Assembly: GCF_000364705.1 (NCBI RefSeq)
Contig: NZ_AQOH01000147.1
Location: 1-33,859 of the forward strand
Source: Pseudomonas fuscovaginae SE-1
Lineage (GTDB): Bacteria; Pseudomonadota; Gammaproteobacteria; Pseudomonadales; Pseudomonadaceae
Reading direction: 5' to 3'
DNA length: 33,859 nucleotides
Below are positions 16,239 through 24,182 of the stretch, one piece after another. Position numbers and translations under genes: made by a program. Under the pieces are notes generated by a model that had not been told where the DNA came from, did not search any database, and worked only from the letters and a program-made list of their open reading frames with translations. Each line of letters starts with the position of its first letter. The stretch's first letter is position 1.

Positions 16239-17939
16239 ATGAGTGACGAGAAAGACCTCGAGCAGGCGCCGGCCGACGATGCCGACACCCCCACCAATAC
16301 CAGCCGCCGCCGTTTTCTCGGAAGTGTCGCCGTACTGGGGGCTGGCGCGACCCTGAGTGCCTGTGGCTCGCCAGGCGAGCCGGGCAAACAGCCCGAGGCC
16401 AGGGAACTGACGGGTGCCGCGCTGGACAAGGCCCTGCAGGAACAGGTCAAGACCGTGGTGGTGATCTACGCCGAGAACCGCAGTTTCAACAACCTGTTCG
16501 GCGATTTCCCGGGCGTCGAGAAACCGCTGTCCTCGCTCAAGCCGGCCGACTATCAGCAATATGATCGTGACGGCAGCCTGTTGCAGACCCTGCCACCGAC
16601 CTGGGGCGGCGTGCTGCAGATCGGCCCGCAAAGCCTCGACGGCGTGACCTATCCGGTGCAGACCCAGTTCCAGGAAAACCTGCCCAACGCGCCCTACGCC
16701 CTCAAGGGCCCGAATGGCGAGGACCTGCCCCTGGGCCTGGTGACCCGCGACCTGTGGCACGTGTTCTACCAGAACCAGATGCAGATCAACGGCGGCAAGA
16801 ACGACCGTTTCGTCGCCTGGGCCGACTCCGGCGGCCTGACCATGGGCTATTACGCCCAGACCCGCTACTCGCTGCGCCTGTGGGATGTGGCCCGGGAATT
16901 CGTGCTGTGCGACAACTTCTTCCAGGGCGCCTTCGGCGGCTCGTTCCTCAACCACCAGTACCTGATCAGCGCCAAGGTGCCGTTCTACCCGGACGCCGCC
17001 AACTCGGTGGCCAAGACGCAGATCGCCAAGGTGCAGAGCGACGACCCGACCGACCCGCGCCTGATGCCGCTGGACAAGTCCCCGGCCAGCGCCATGAGCG
17101 GCCCGCCGCAGTTCGGCCCCAGCGCCCTGACCCCGGACGGCTATGCGGTGAACACCATGGCGCCGCCGTACTGGCCGACCTGGATCCGCGACCCCGAGCG
17201 CCCGGACTACGCCAAGCCGGACCTGCCGACTGTGCTGGTACCGCAGACCCACGAACATATCGGCGACAAGCTGTCGAAGAAGAATATCGACTGGGCCTGG
17301 TACGCCGGTGCCTGGCAGGTGACCCTCGATCAGTTCAAGGATTCGGGCGGCATTCCGAAGATCCCGAACTTCCAGTATCACCACCAGCCGTTCAACTACT
17401 TCAAGCGCCAAGGTCCGGAGAACCCGGCCGAGCGTGCCAGACGCCTGCGCGATGGCGGCCTGGGCGACGAGACCGGCAGCAACAAGTTCCTCGCCGACGC
17501 CGCAGCCGGCAAGCTGCCGGCGGTGACCTTCTACAAGCCCCAGGGCAACCTCAACATGCACGCCGGCTACGCCGACGTGGCCGCTGGCGACCGACACATC
17601 GTGCGGACCCTGAAGGTGCTGCGCGAGAGCCCGCAGTGGCCGAACATGGTGGTGGTGGTCACGGTCGACGAGAACGGCGGCTGGTGGGACCACGTGGCAC
17701 CGCCCAAGGGCGATCGCTGGGGCCCGGGCACGCGGATTCCGGCCCTGCTGGTCTCGCCGTTCGCGCGCAAGGGCACGGTGGATCACACGGTGTACGACAC
17801 CGCATCGATCCTGCGTCTGATCACCCGGGTGTTCCAGCTGGAGAAACTCGACGGCATCAAGGAGCGCGACGAGGCGATGACCGCGCGCGGGCAGAAGCCG
17901 ATGGGCGACCTGACCAACGCACTGCGCTTTACCGCCTGA
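16239..17939 (+). CDS. acpA: Tat-exported AcpA-type acid phosphatase / phospholipase C family enzyme
   Basis: 566 residues of the phosphoesterase (PF04185-like) family, Burkholderia/Francisella AcpA type. The N-terminus carries a twin-arginine signal (SRRRFLG at 22-28) followed by LSAC with Cys42, so it is probably a Tat-exported lipoprotein. Catalytic residues recalled from Francisella AcpA have matches in order: Glu79-Asn80 in AENRSFNNLFG, the presumed nucleophile Ser197 in WADSGGLTMG, and Asp477-Glu478 in TVDENGGWWDH. It likely hydrolyses phosphomonoesters in the periplasm or at the membrane; phospholipase activity is possible but unproven. The ATG has AGGA about 8 nt upstream. A possible Pho half-site lies upstream. 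Confidence 0.92.
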   Translation: MSDEKDLEQAPADDADTPTNTSRRRFLGSVAVLGAGATLSACGSPGEPGKQPEARELTGAALDKALQEQVKTVVVIYAENRSFNNLFGDFPGVEKPLSSLKPADYQQYDRDGSLLQTLPPTWGGVLQIGPQSLDGVTYPVQTQFQENLPNAPYALKGPNGEDLPLGLVTRDLWHVFYQNQMQINGGKNDRFVAWADSGGLTMGYYAQTRYSLRLWDVAREFVLCDNFFQGAFGGSFLNHQYLISAKVPFYPDAANSVAKTQIAKVQSDDPTDPRLMPLDKSPASAMSGPPQFGPSALTPDGYAVNTMAPPYWPTWIRDPERPDYAKPDLPTVLVPQTHEHIGDKLSKKNIDWAWYAGAWQVTLDQFKDSGGIPKIPNFQYHHQPFNYFKRQGPENPAERARRLRDGGLGDETGSNKFLADAAAGKLPAVTFYKPQGNLNMHAGYADVAAGDRHIVRTLKVLRESPQWPNMVVVVTVDENGGWWDHVAPPKGDRWGPGTRIPALLVSPFARKGTVDHTVYDTASILRLITRVFQLEKLDGIKERDEAMTARGQKPMGDLTNALRFTA

Positions 17940-17952
17940 CGGCCTCTCGACT

Positions 17953-17982
17953 TGTGGGAGCGCCGCCCGGCCGTCTCCCACA
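17953..17982. repeat. REP-like inverted repeat after the phosphatase gene
   Basis: TGTGGGAG (17953-17960) and CTCCCACA (17975-17982) pair perfectly with a 14-nt GC-rich loop. TGTGGGAGC is the usual start of short Pseudomonas REP palindromes, so this is a REP-type element. It lies 14 bp past the acpA stop and may protect the transcript end. A further REP-like fragment (TGTAGGCGCG..) follows near 18021. Confidence 0.6.
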
Positions 17983-18108
17983 GGGGGCGGCGTCATATCT
18001 CAACAGTTGTGTGCCTCAACCTGTAGGCGCGTGGCTGGCCCGCGAATGGCTTGCCCATGGCTTCAACCAATAATAGCCAACTGCCACCACCCTCTTTACC
18101 CCCTCCTC

Positions 18109-18133
18109 AATCCGGTAATATCCTGAGCGGATT
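18109..18133. promoter_or_regulatory. Inverted repeat in the hscC upstream region
   Basis: AATCCG (18109-18114) and CGGATT (18128-18133) are 13 bp apart, about 45 bp before the hscC start. A weak -10 like TAATAT (18116-18121) lies between them, so the repeat could be an operator over the promoter. No sigma-32 heat-shock promoter is evident. Confidence 0.3.
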
Positions 18134-18178
18134 ATTTCTGTTTCAGTTTTTTGCAGATCGCAAAGGGAGTTCAACACA

Positions 18179-19876
18179 ATGATCGTAGGGATCGACCTGG
18201 GAACCACCAACAGCCTCGTCGCCGTCTGGCGCGGGGAGGCCAGCGAGTTGGTGCCCAATGCACTCGGCCAGTTCCTCACGCCGAGCGTGGTCGGACTCGA
18301 CGACGAAGGCCGGATTCTCGTCGGCCAGGCCGCCAAGGAGCGCCTGCACACCCATCCGCGCAGCACCACCGCATTGTTCAAGCGTCACATGGGCAGTGCC
18401 CAGGAAGTACGCCTGGGCGATCGCCTGTTCCGCCCCGAAGAGCTGTCCGCGCTGGTGCTCAAGAGCCTCAAGGAGGACGTCGAGCGCGCCTACGGCGAAA
18501 CCGTGCACGAAGCGGTGATCAGCGTTCCGGCCTACTTCAGCGATGCCCAGCGCAAGGCCACGCGGATTGCCGGTGAACTGGCCGGCCTCAAGGTCGACAA
18601 GCTGATCAACGAGCCGACCGCTGCCGCCCTCGCCTATGGCCTGCATCAGCGCGACAAGGAAACCTCGTTCCTGGTCTTCGACCTGGGCGGCGGCACCTTC
18701 GACGTGTCGATCCTCGAACTGTTCGACGGGGTGATGGAGGTTCGCGCCAGCGCCGGCGACAACTTCCTCGGCGGCGAGGACTTCGACGCGGCGCTGCTCG
18801 ACCGGTTTGTCGACAGCCAACGCAGCGCCACGGACTTCCCCGAGCAGGCCAGCGTGATCCAGGCCCTGCGCCGCGAAGCCGAGCGGGTGCGCAAGGTCCT
18901 CGGCCAGGAACCGAGCGCCGAATTCACCCTGCGGGTCGATGGCCGCCAGTGGAGCCATACGTTTACCCAGCAACAACTGGCCGATATCTATGCGCCGCTG
19001 CTGGAACGTCTGCGCGGCCCGATCGAACGTGCCCTGCGCGATGCGCGGATCCGCGTCAGCGATCTCGATGAAATCCTCCTGGTCGGCGGCACCACCCGCA
19101 TGCCGCTGGTGCGCAAGCTGGCGGCCGGGCTGTTCGGGCGTTTCCCGTCCATCAGCCTCAACCCCGATGAGGTGGTGGCCCACGGTGCGGCGGTCCAGGC
19201 GGCGCTCAAGGCCCGCTCCGCGGCCCTCGAGGAAGTGGTGCTGACCGACGTCTGCTCCTACACCCTGGGTATCGAGACCTCCCAGCAATACGGCCAGCAG
19301 ATCGAAAGCGGGCATTACCTGCCGATCATCGAGCGCAACAGCATTGTCCCGGTCAGCCGGGTCAAGAACGTGTACACCCTGCACGACAATCAGGAAGTGG
19401 TGAAGCTGAAGATCTACCAGGGCGAAAGCCGCCTGGTGCGCGACAACGTCTTCCTCGGCGAACTGGAAATGCCGGTGCCCAAGCGCAAGGCCGGCGAGGT
19501 CGAGCTGGATGTACGCTTCACCTACGACAACAATGGCCTGCTCGAAGCCCAGGTCACCGTGCCGCTGACCGGCGAGCAGCATTCGCTGGTGATCGAGAAC
19601 AACCCCGGCGTGCTGACGCCGGAGGAAATCCGGCAACGCCTGCAAGCCCTCAGCCAGCTCAAGATCCACCCGCGCGACCAGCAGGTGAACACGGTGCTGA
19701 CCGCCCGCCTGGAGCGCCTGTACCAGGAAAGCCTGGGCGACCTGCGCGAACGCATCGGTTACCTGGCCGGCCAGTTCCAGCAGGTACTGGACACCCAGGA
19801 CGAGCGGCGGATTCGCGAGGCACGCAGTGAGCTGACCGAACAATTGAACAGGCTCGACAACGGCATCTGGCACTAA
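18179..19876 (+). CDS. hscC: HscC-type Hsp70 chaperone
   Basis: 565 residues, near E. coli HscC (556) and shorter than DnaK (638) because the C-terminal lid is reduced. ATPase motifs are complete: GIDLGTTNS (4-12), [19 protein letters not shown] (168-175) and the adenosine loop [13 protein letters not shown] (about 301-313). The substrate domain has the conserved PxxERNSxxPxS-type entry [12 protein letters not shown], and the C-terminal helical part is about 110 residues. GGGAG lies about 9 nt before the ATG. The next gene, a J-domain protein, starts 12 bp after the stop, which matches the recalled HscC-DjlB/DjlC pairing of E. coli. Confidence 0.95.
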   Translation: MIVGIDLGTTNSLVAVWRGEASELVPNALGQFLTPSVVGLDDEGRILVGQAAKERLHTHPRSTTALFKRHMGSAQEVRLGDRLFRPEELSALVLKSLKEDVERAYGETVHEAVISVPAYFSDAQRKATRIAGELAGLKVDKLINEPTAAALAYGLHQRDKETSFLVFDLGGGTFDVSILELFDGVMEVRASAGDNFLGGEDFDAALLDRFVDSQRSATDFPEQASVIQALRREAERVRKVLGQEPSAEFTLRVDGRQWSHTFTQQQLADIYAPLLERLRGPIERALRDARIRVSDLDEILLVGGTTRMPLVRKLAAGLFGRFPSISLNPDEVVAHGAAVQAALKARSAALEEVVLTDVCSYTLGIETSQQYGQQIESGHYLPIIERNSIVPVSRVKNVYTLHDNQEVVKLKIYQGESRLVRDNVFLGELEMPVPKRKAGEVELDVRFTYDNNGLLEAQVTVPLTGEQHSLVIENNPGVLTPEEIRQRLQALSQLKIHPRDQQVNTVLTARLERLYQESLGDLRERIGYLAGQFQQVLDTQDERRIREARSELTEQLNRLDNGIWH

Positions 19877-19888
19877 GGGAGTTGCAAC

Positions 19889-21520
19889 ATGGACTGTTGG
19901 TCGATCCTGCAACTGACCGAAGATGCCGATGAGCGCAGTATCAAGCGCAGCTATGCGCGACTGCTGAAGGTCACCCGCCCGGACGAGGATGCCGAAGCGT
20001 TCCAGCGGCTGCGCGAAGCCTATGAAGAGGCGCTGGAAATTGCCCGCTGGCGCGATGACGACGAGGTCGTGGTCGAGAGACAGCCCGAGGAGCCCGCGCA
20101 GGCCGTCGAGATTCCCGCCACCGCCGACGACTGGTCGCGGCTGCCGGAACGCCAACCACCGAGTGTGCCAGCCGTCGCGCGGCAGGCCGAGGACCGGGCC
20201 CGGGCGCTGGTATCCGGGCTGAGCAGCGAGAATCTGTCCGAGCGCTGGGAACAGGCGCTCCAGCGGGACTGCGCCGCCGCCTTCGAGCAGGCGCTGCTGC
20301 GTCTGTGCTTCGAGCAGCCGCCTCTACGCGACGCCATCACCGCCTGGGCCGTGCAACAACGGGAATGGCTGACGCCCTGGCAGACCGTGCGGATGGCGCC
20401 GGAGCAGGAGCAGGCCTTGTCCGCCGACCTGCTGCAGGCGTACCGACAGGAACTCCGGGCACAACTGGAGGCCGGCCAGGAACGCGAATTCATCAGGCAG
20501 TTGCAGCACTACAGCGAACAACCCTGGCTGAGAATCTTCGACCGTCGCCTGCAATGGCAGCATCTGTTGCTGCAGATGCTGCACGAAAGCCAATGGAGCC
20601 TGCCACTGTTCGAGCGGGTCTGTCAGCTGTTCGGCTGGGACGAACGCACTGGTGTGACACCGGAACCCGAATGGCTGTGGCAGGCGTTGCTGGGCCGCTG
20701 CAACGAAGAAGGCTTCTACCAGAACCTGCTGGTCCGTGCCCAGGTGCAACCCTCGCCGTCCTCGGAACATATGGCGGCGCACCTGCTGCTCGGTTCGGGC
20801 AGTCGCTGGCAGAAATTCCGCAAGATCCGCAAGTTTTCCGGGGCAGACTGGCAAGCCTGCCAGCAACTGAGCGAACAACTGGCGCACCGGCACCCGAGAC
20901 TGATCGAGCGCCTGCCCGAGCCGGATGTGTTCTTCTGGCACAAGTACCTGCCCCGCAGCGTGCCGGCCCATGGCTGGATTCTGTTCGGGCTGCTGCTGAC
21001 GCTGGCCTACCTGCTGGCCCTGGTTCCGGGCATGGCCGGGCATCTGGCCAAGGGCCGGTCCATCGAGGGCGCGCTGCTCGGTTCAGTGGTCGTCGCCGGC
21101 GCGCTGGCACTGCTCGGGCGAACCGTGGCGAGCTGGTGGGTGGTACTGGCGTGGAATCTCTCGCCCCTCGACGTCTGGCTGAGTGAACGTCTGCTGCCCA
21201 AGCGCCTTTCGGCCGACGGCCGTGTCCTGCTGATCCGCCACGGGCTGCTGCAGGTGGCGATTGCCAGCACCTTCTGGGCAGCCCTGGGTCTGCTGGGGCT
21301 CGTCTCGGTAGTGGGCCTTGGCCTGGTCGGCCTGACCGACAGCAAACGCACGCCCATCGAGCCGGCGGACTCCTTCTGGCGCCATCCCTGGCAGACCCTG
21401 TGCTACTGGACCCAGTGGAGCACGCGCCAGTGGTGTTTCGTGGTGTTGATGCTGGTCGTCTGCAGCATTGGCGTGCAATTCTTTCCCGGCTTTCCGTTGA
21501 CCAGTTCCAAGTCGCACTAG
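19889..21520 (+). CDS. Membrane-anchored J-domain protein, partner of HscC (DjlC-like)
   Basis: 543 residues. The first about 55 residues form a J domain (DCWSILQLTEDADERSIKRSYARLLK), but the universal HPD loop reads R30-P31-D32. The long middle is helical with many Trp and Gln residues. The C-terminal third has about four hydrophobic segments, around residues 350-380, 390-425, 450-480 and 515-535, so it is anchored in the inner membrane with the J domain at the cytoplasmic N-terminus. It should stimulate the HscC ATPase. GGGAG is 7 nt before the ATG, and the 12-bp gap to hscC marks an operon. From memory, E. coli DjlB/DjlC have a similar plan; client proteins are unknown. Confidence 0.88.
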   Translation: MDCWSILQLTEDADERSIKRSYARLLKVTRPDEDAEAFQRLREAYEEALEIARWRDDDEVVVERQPEEPAQAVEIPATADDWSRLPERQPPSVPAVARQAEDRARALVSGLSSENLSERWEQALQRDCAAAFEQALLRLCFEQPPLRDAITAWAVQQREWLTPWQTVRMAPEQEQALSADLLQAYRQELRAQLEAGQEREFIRQLQHYSEQPWLRIFDRRLQWQHLLLQMLHESQWSLPLFERVCQLFGWDERTGVTPEPEWLWQALLGRCNEEGFYQNLLVRAQVQPSPSSEHMAAHLLLGSGSRWQKFRKIRKFSGADWQACQQLSEQLAHRHPRLIERLPEPDVFFWHKYLPRSVPAHGWILFGLLLTLAYLLALVPGMAGHLAKGRSIEGALLGSVVVAGALALLGRTVASWWVVLAWNLSPLDVWLSERLLPKRLSADGRVLLIRHGLLQVAIASTFWAALGLLGLVSVVGLGLVGLTDSKRTPIEPADSFWRHPWQTLCYWTQWSTRQWCFVVLMLVVCSIGVQFFPGFPLTSSKSH

Positions 21521-21540
21521 TCCCTGGCAACCGCAAATTA

Positions 21541-21611
21541 TCAGAAAAGGTTTCTGAAAAACCGCTCCACGCTGTTCCGGCTGTACCTTGAGTACATCCC
21601 CCAGACGGGGG
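21541..21611 (+). promoter_or_regulatory. Leader with three small hairpins upstream of the exported protein gene
   Basis: Three stem-loops follow each other in the 115 bp before the start codon: TCAGAAA-AGG-TTTCTGA (21541-21557), TGTAC-CTTGA-GTACA (21582-21596) and CCCCC-AGAC-GGGGG (21598-21611). The second and third are separated by one base. A ribosome site AAAGG follows at 21623-21627. The order suggests a structured 5' leader. I cannot match it to a known riboswitch family. Confidence 0.45.
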
Positions 21612-21635
21612 CCCTACGCTGAAAAGGATATGAGC

Positions 21636-22811
21636 ATGTCGAAACTCGCAGGACTGACGTTCACCCTCGCCGCCATGACCCTGGGCATGGCCACCGCCCA
21701 CGCCGATGCCGACCTGAAACTGGGCAGTACCGAACGGGTCACCCAACTGTTCGCCTACCCCAACAACTGCAACGTGATCTGCTACCGCAACTGGACCCTG
21801 GAACAGACCGCCGAGCACTACCTGAACCAGAGCGTGCAACGCGACGGCTACAGCAATGCCAAGGTGACGGTGAAGACCGACAACGGCCAGCTCTACGCCC
21901 ACTTCAGCGGTGTTCCGGACGGCTACGAGAAGCCGTTGGCGGCCCTGCTGGATGCTGGCGACCTGGCCTACCAGGGCGCGTCGAAACTCAATGCCGACGG
22001 CAAGTGGGACTACAGCTGGTACCTGTTCCTGCCCCTGGGGATGGCCCTGGACAACCGCAAGAGCGTCGAGCTGCTGCACTTCCCGCCGGATTACTCGCTG
22101 ACCCAGGCTCAGGACTACCTGGAGTCGAAGACCACCGACCGCTGGGCCGAGCTGCTGATCGACAACGGGATTCCCAAGGAGCAGACCCCGGGTTACCAGA
22201 CCATCGTCGACATCGCCCCGATTGCCGCGCCGGCCAACGCTGGCAGTACCCTGGAGGGTGTCTACGGCTACTTCACCGACTACCAGACCACCATGGTCAA
22301 GGAAGTCAGCGTGACCGCCAAGGGCACGGCCCTGCCAATGGTCGCGTTCGGTGCGCCGGTGCGCAACTGGATCAAGCAGCAGTATGGCGCCACGGTCGCG
22401 GTACTGGGGCTGGCGGAAATCAGCCCGACGGCCGGGGTGAAAGTGCCGGTGCTGGGCTCCAATCACCCGAGCTACATCTGGTATGCGGCCGATCCGTCCA
22501 ACTACAACGGCGACCAGGCCAAGGCCGATGCGGCCGGCCTGAAGGTGATGGGCCAGGACTTGAGCGCGGCCTGCTGGCAGGCGGGCATGGGCCAGAAGCC
22601 AGGCAGCGATCCGAAGACGCTGCTGACCCGTTGCACGCAGAACTGGCAGGTGACCAACAAGGAAAAAACCTGCGAGCTGTTCTATGTCTCGGTGCGCAAC
22701 CTGAGCGAGGCCGATGCGCAGAAGAAATGCACCACGACAACGGTCAAGACCCAGCTCAAGCAACTGCGTGAGCCGGCGCCGAAGCCGACCACCGAAGCCC
22801 CGCATATCTGA
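21636..22811 (+). CDS. Unrecognised exported protein, 391 residues
   Basis: The N-terminus MSKLAGLTFTLAAMTLGMATAHADA is a Sec signal peptide with a likely cut after AHA or ADA. The mature part is soluble, acidic and aromatic-rich, with six cysteines in CNVIC, AACWQ, TRCTQ, KTCEL and KKCTT, suggesting disulfide bonds. The C-terminus is Pro/Thr/Lys-rich. I do not recognise a family or catalytic motif, so its job is unknown. The second of two in-frame ATGs (21636) has AAAGG at 8 nt spacing, whereas the first (21630) is too close. It stands alone between the J-domain gene and its own terminator, 115 bp downstream of that gene. Confidence 0.85.
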   Translation: MSKLAGLTFTLAAMTLGMATAHADADLKLGSTERVTQLFAYPNNCNVICYRNWTLEQTAEHYLNQSVQRDGYSNAKVTVKTDNGQLYAHFSGVPDGYEKPLAALLDAGDLAYQGASKLNADGKWDYSWYLFLPLGMALDNRKSVELLHFPPDYSLTQAQDYLESKTTDRWAELLIDNGIPKEQTPGYQTIVDIAPIAAPANAGSTLEGVYGYFTDYQTTMVKEVSVTAKGTALPMVAFGAPVRNWIKQQYGATVAVLGLAEISPTAGVKVPVLGSNHPSYIWYAADPSNYNGDQAKADAAGLKVMGQDLSAACWQAGMGQKPGSDPKTLLTRCTQNWQVTNKEKTCELFYVSVRNLSEADAQKKCTTTTVKTQLKQLREPAPKPTTEAPHI

Positions 22812-22822
22812 CCCTGAAAAGC

Positions 22823-22859
22823 AGACGGGGGAGCCAGCGTGCCGGCTCCCCCGTCTTTC
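22823..22859 (+). terminator. Intrinsic terminator of the exported protein gene
   Basis: A 13-bp GC-rich stem AGACGGGGGAGCC / GGCTCCCCCGTCT (22823-22835, 22844-22856) with an 8-nt loop is followed by TTTC. It lies 11 bp after the stop at 22811. Confidence 0.85.
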
Positions 22860-22866
22860 TCTGCCA

Positions 22867-22971
22867 ATCGTTCCCACGCTCTGCGTGGGAATGCCTCTCT
22901 GGGCGCTCCGCGTCCGCTCTTGTGACGCAGAGCGTCACGGGATGCGTTCCCACGCGGAGCGTGGGAACGAT
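22867..22971. repeat. Pseudomonas long REP/MITE-like element (GTTCCCACGC type)
   Basis: A 105-bp element whose ends are inverted: ATCGTTCCCACGCTCTGCGTGGGAA at the left (22867-22891) and GTTCCCACGCGGAGCGTGGGAACGAT at the right (22946-22971). Each end is itself a palindrome. The middle holds another inverted pair (GGACGCTCC-type and GACGCAGAGCGTC). From memory this ATCGTTCCCACGC family is dispersed in many Pseudomonas genomes. It sits between two convergent genes (exported protein and carbonic anhydrase), the preferred site for REPs. Confidence 0.8.
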
Positions 22972-22992
22972 CAAATCGCGCCTACACAGACT

Positions 22993-23637
22993 TCAGGGCG
23001 CGCCGACCGGCCGCAGGCGATACTGCGGTGGCAGTTGTTCGAAGCCGCTGATGGTGGTGTCCAGGCTCTTCCAGCGACCGTCCTTGATCCCGTAGATGCA
23101 ACCATGCACCGACAGGTTCTGTCCACGATGCCAGGCGTTCTGGACGATGCTGGTGTGGGCGACGTTGGCCACCTGCTGGATCACGTTCAGCTCGCACAGG
23201 CGGTCGACCTGCTCTTCCTCGGTCGGCAGTTTCGCCAGCGCCTCGCGGTTCTCGTAGTAGAGGTCACGAATGGAGCGCAGCCAGCCATCGATCAGGCCGA
23301 ACTGGCGGTCCTGCATCGACGCCCGCACACCACCGCAACCGTAGTGGCCGGTGACCAGGATATGCTTGACCTTGAGCACGTCCACCGCGTACTGGATCAC
23401 CGACAGGCAATTGAGGTCGGTGTGCAGCACCACGTTGGCCACGTTGCGGTGCACGAACAGATCGCCCGGCAGCATGCCGACGATCTCGTTGGCCGGTACT
23501 CGGGCGTCGGAACAGCCGATCCAGAGGAACTCCGGCGTCTGTTGGCGTGCCAGCTTGGCGAAGAACTCCGGGTCCTCTTCCTTGATCGCAGCGGCCCAGC
23601 GCTCGTTGTTATCAATCAGGTCTTGTAGTTCGTTCAT
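22993..23637 (-). CDS. can: Beta-class carbonic anhydrase
   Basis: 214 residues. It interconverts CO2 and bicarbonate in the cytoplasm and supplies bicarbonate to carboxylases. Zinc ligands Cys42, Asp44, His98 and Cys101 fall at the same numbers as in E. coli Can (CSDARVP at 42-48, GHYGCGG at 98-104). Trp39 and Arg64, part of the non-catalytic bicarbonate pocket of type II enzymes, are present too, so allosteric control by bicarbonate and pH is likely. The ATG at 23637 follows GAGG by about 8 nt; the longer frame is not supported. It lies 92 bp downstream of rimI on the same strand. Confidence 0.96.
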   Translation of the reverse strand: MNELQDLIDNNERWAAAIKEEDPEFFAKLARQQTPEFLWIGCSDARVPANEIVGMLPGDLFVHRNVANVVLHTDLNCLSVIQYAVDVLKVKHILVTGHYGCGGVRASMQDRQFGLIDGWLRSIRDLYYENREALAKLPTEEEQVDRLCELNVIQQVANVAHTSIVQNAWHRGQNLSVHGCIYGIKDGRWKSLDTTISGFEQLPPQYRLRPVGAP

Positions 23638-23729
23638 GCTGTAAAGCCTCGGGATTGATGCACTGTTCTCTGACAACCGACCTGCGCTCGGGGTCACGCC
23701 ATCGTGCACAGTGTTCTCGAGACGGCGGA

Positions 23730-24182
23730 TCAGTCGACCAGCGTCGCGGCCATCACCAGCGCATCCTCGCGTCCGCCGACTGCCGGGTAGTAGTCGCGAC
23801 GACGCCCGACCTCATTGAAACCATAGCGCTCGTACAGCCGGTAAGCCGTCTGGTTGCTGTCGCGAACCTCCAGGAAGCACTCGCGCGCGCCCAGGGCGTA
23901 GGCCTGCTTCATCAATTCCTCGAGCAGTCGCAGGCCGAGGCCGCGGCCCTGGTTTTCCGGTTTGACGGTGATGTTCAGCAGGTGCGCTTCATCAATGATC
24001 ACCTGGATCACACCATGTCCGACCTGCTGGTTGCCCTCGAACATCAGCCAGACCTGATAGGACTTCAGCGCATCGGTGAAAATGCCACGGGTCCACGGGT
24101 GGCTGAAGGCCGCGTATTCGATCTTCAGGATCGCATCGAGGTCCGCCTCGGTGGCCAGGCGAAAACTTACCGCATCACTCAT
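23730..24182 (-). CDS. rimI: Ribosomal protein S18 N-acetyltransferase
   Basis: 150 residues (E. coli RimI is 148). GNAT fold with motif A NITVKPENQGRGLGLRLLEELM and the motif B segment TAYRLYERYGFNEVGRRRDYYP, which is the RimI signature including the Arg/Tyr-rich tail that contacts acetyl-CoA and S18. It acetylates the N-terminal alanine of ribosomal protein S18. Its start overlaps the stop of the preceding gene by 8 bp (ATGAGTGA), so translation is coupled. The holD-rimI order is the same in E. coli, which supports both assignments. Confidence 0.95.
   Translation of the reverse strand: MSDAVSFRLATEADLDAILKIEYAAFSHPWTRGIFTDALKSYQVWLMFEGNQQVGHGVIQVIIDEAHLLNITVKPENQGRGLGLRLLEELMKQAYALGARECFLEVRDSNQTAYRLYERYGFNEVGRRRDYYPAVGGREDALVMAATLVD

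Noticed and set aside
18143..20155. Long minus-strand frame antisense to hscC
   Set aside because: hscC on the plus strand has complete Hsp70 motifs and a ribosome site. The antisense translation has no recognisable domain.
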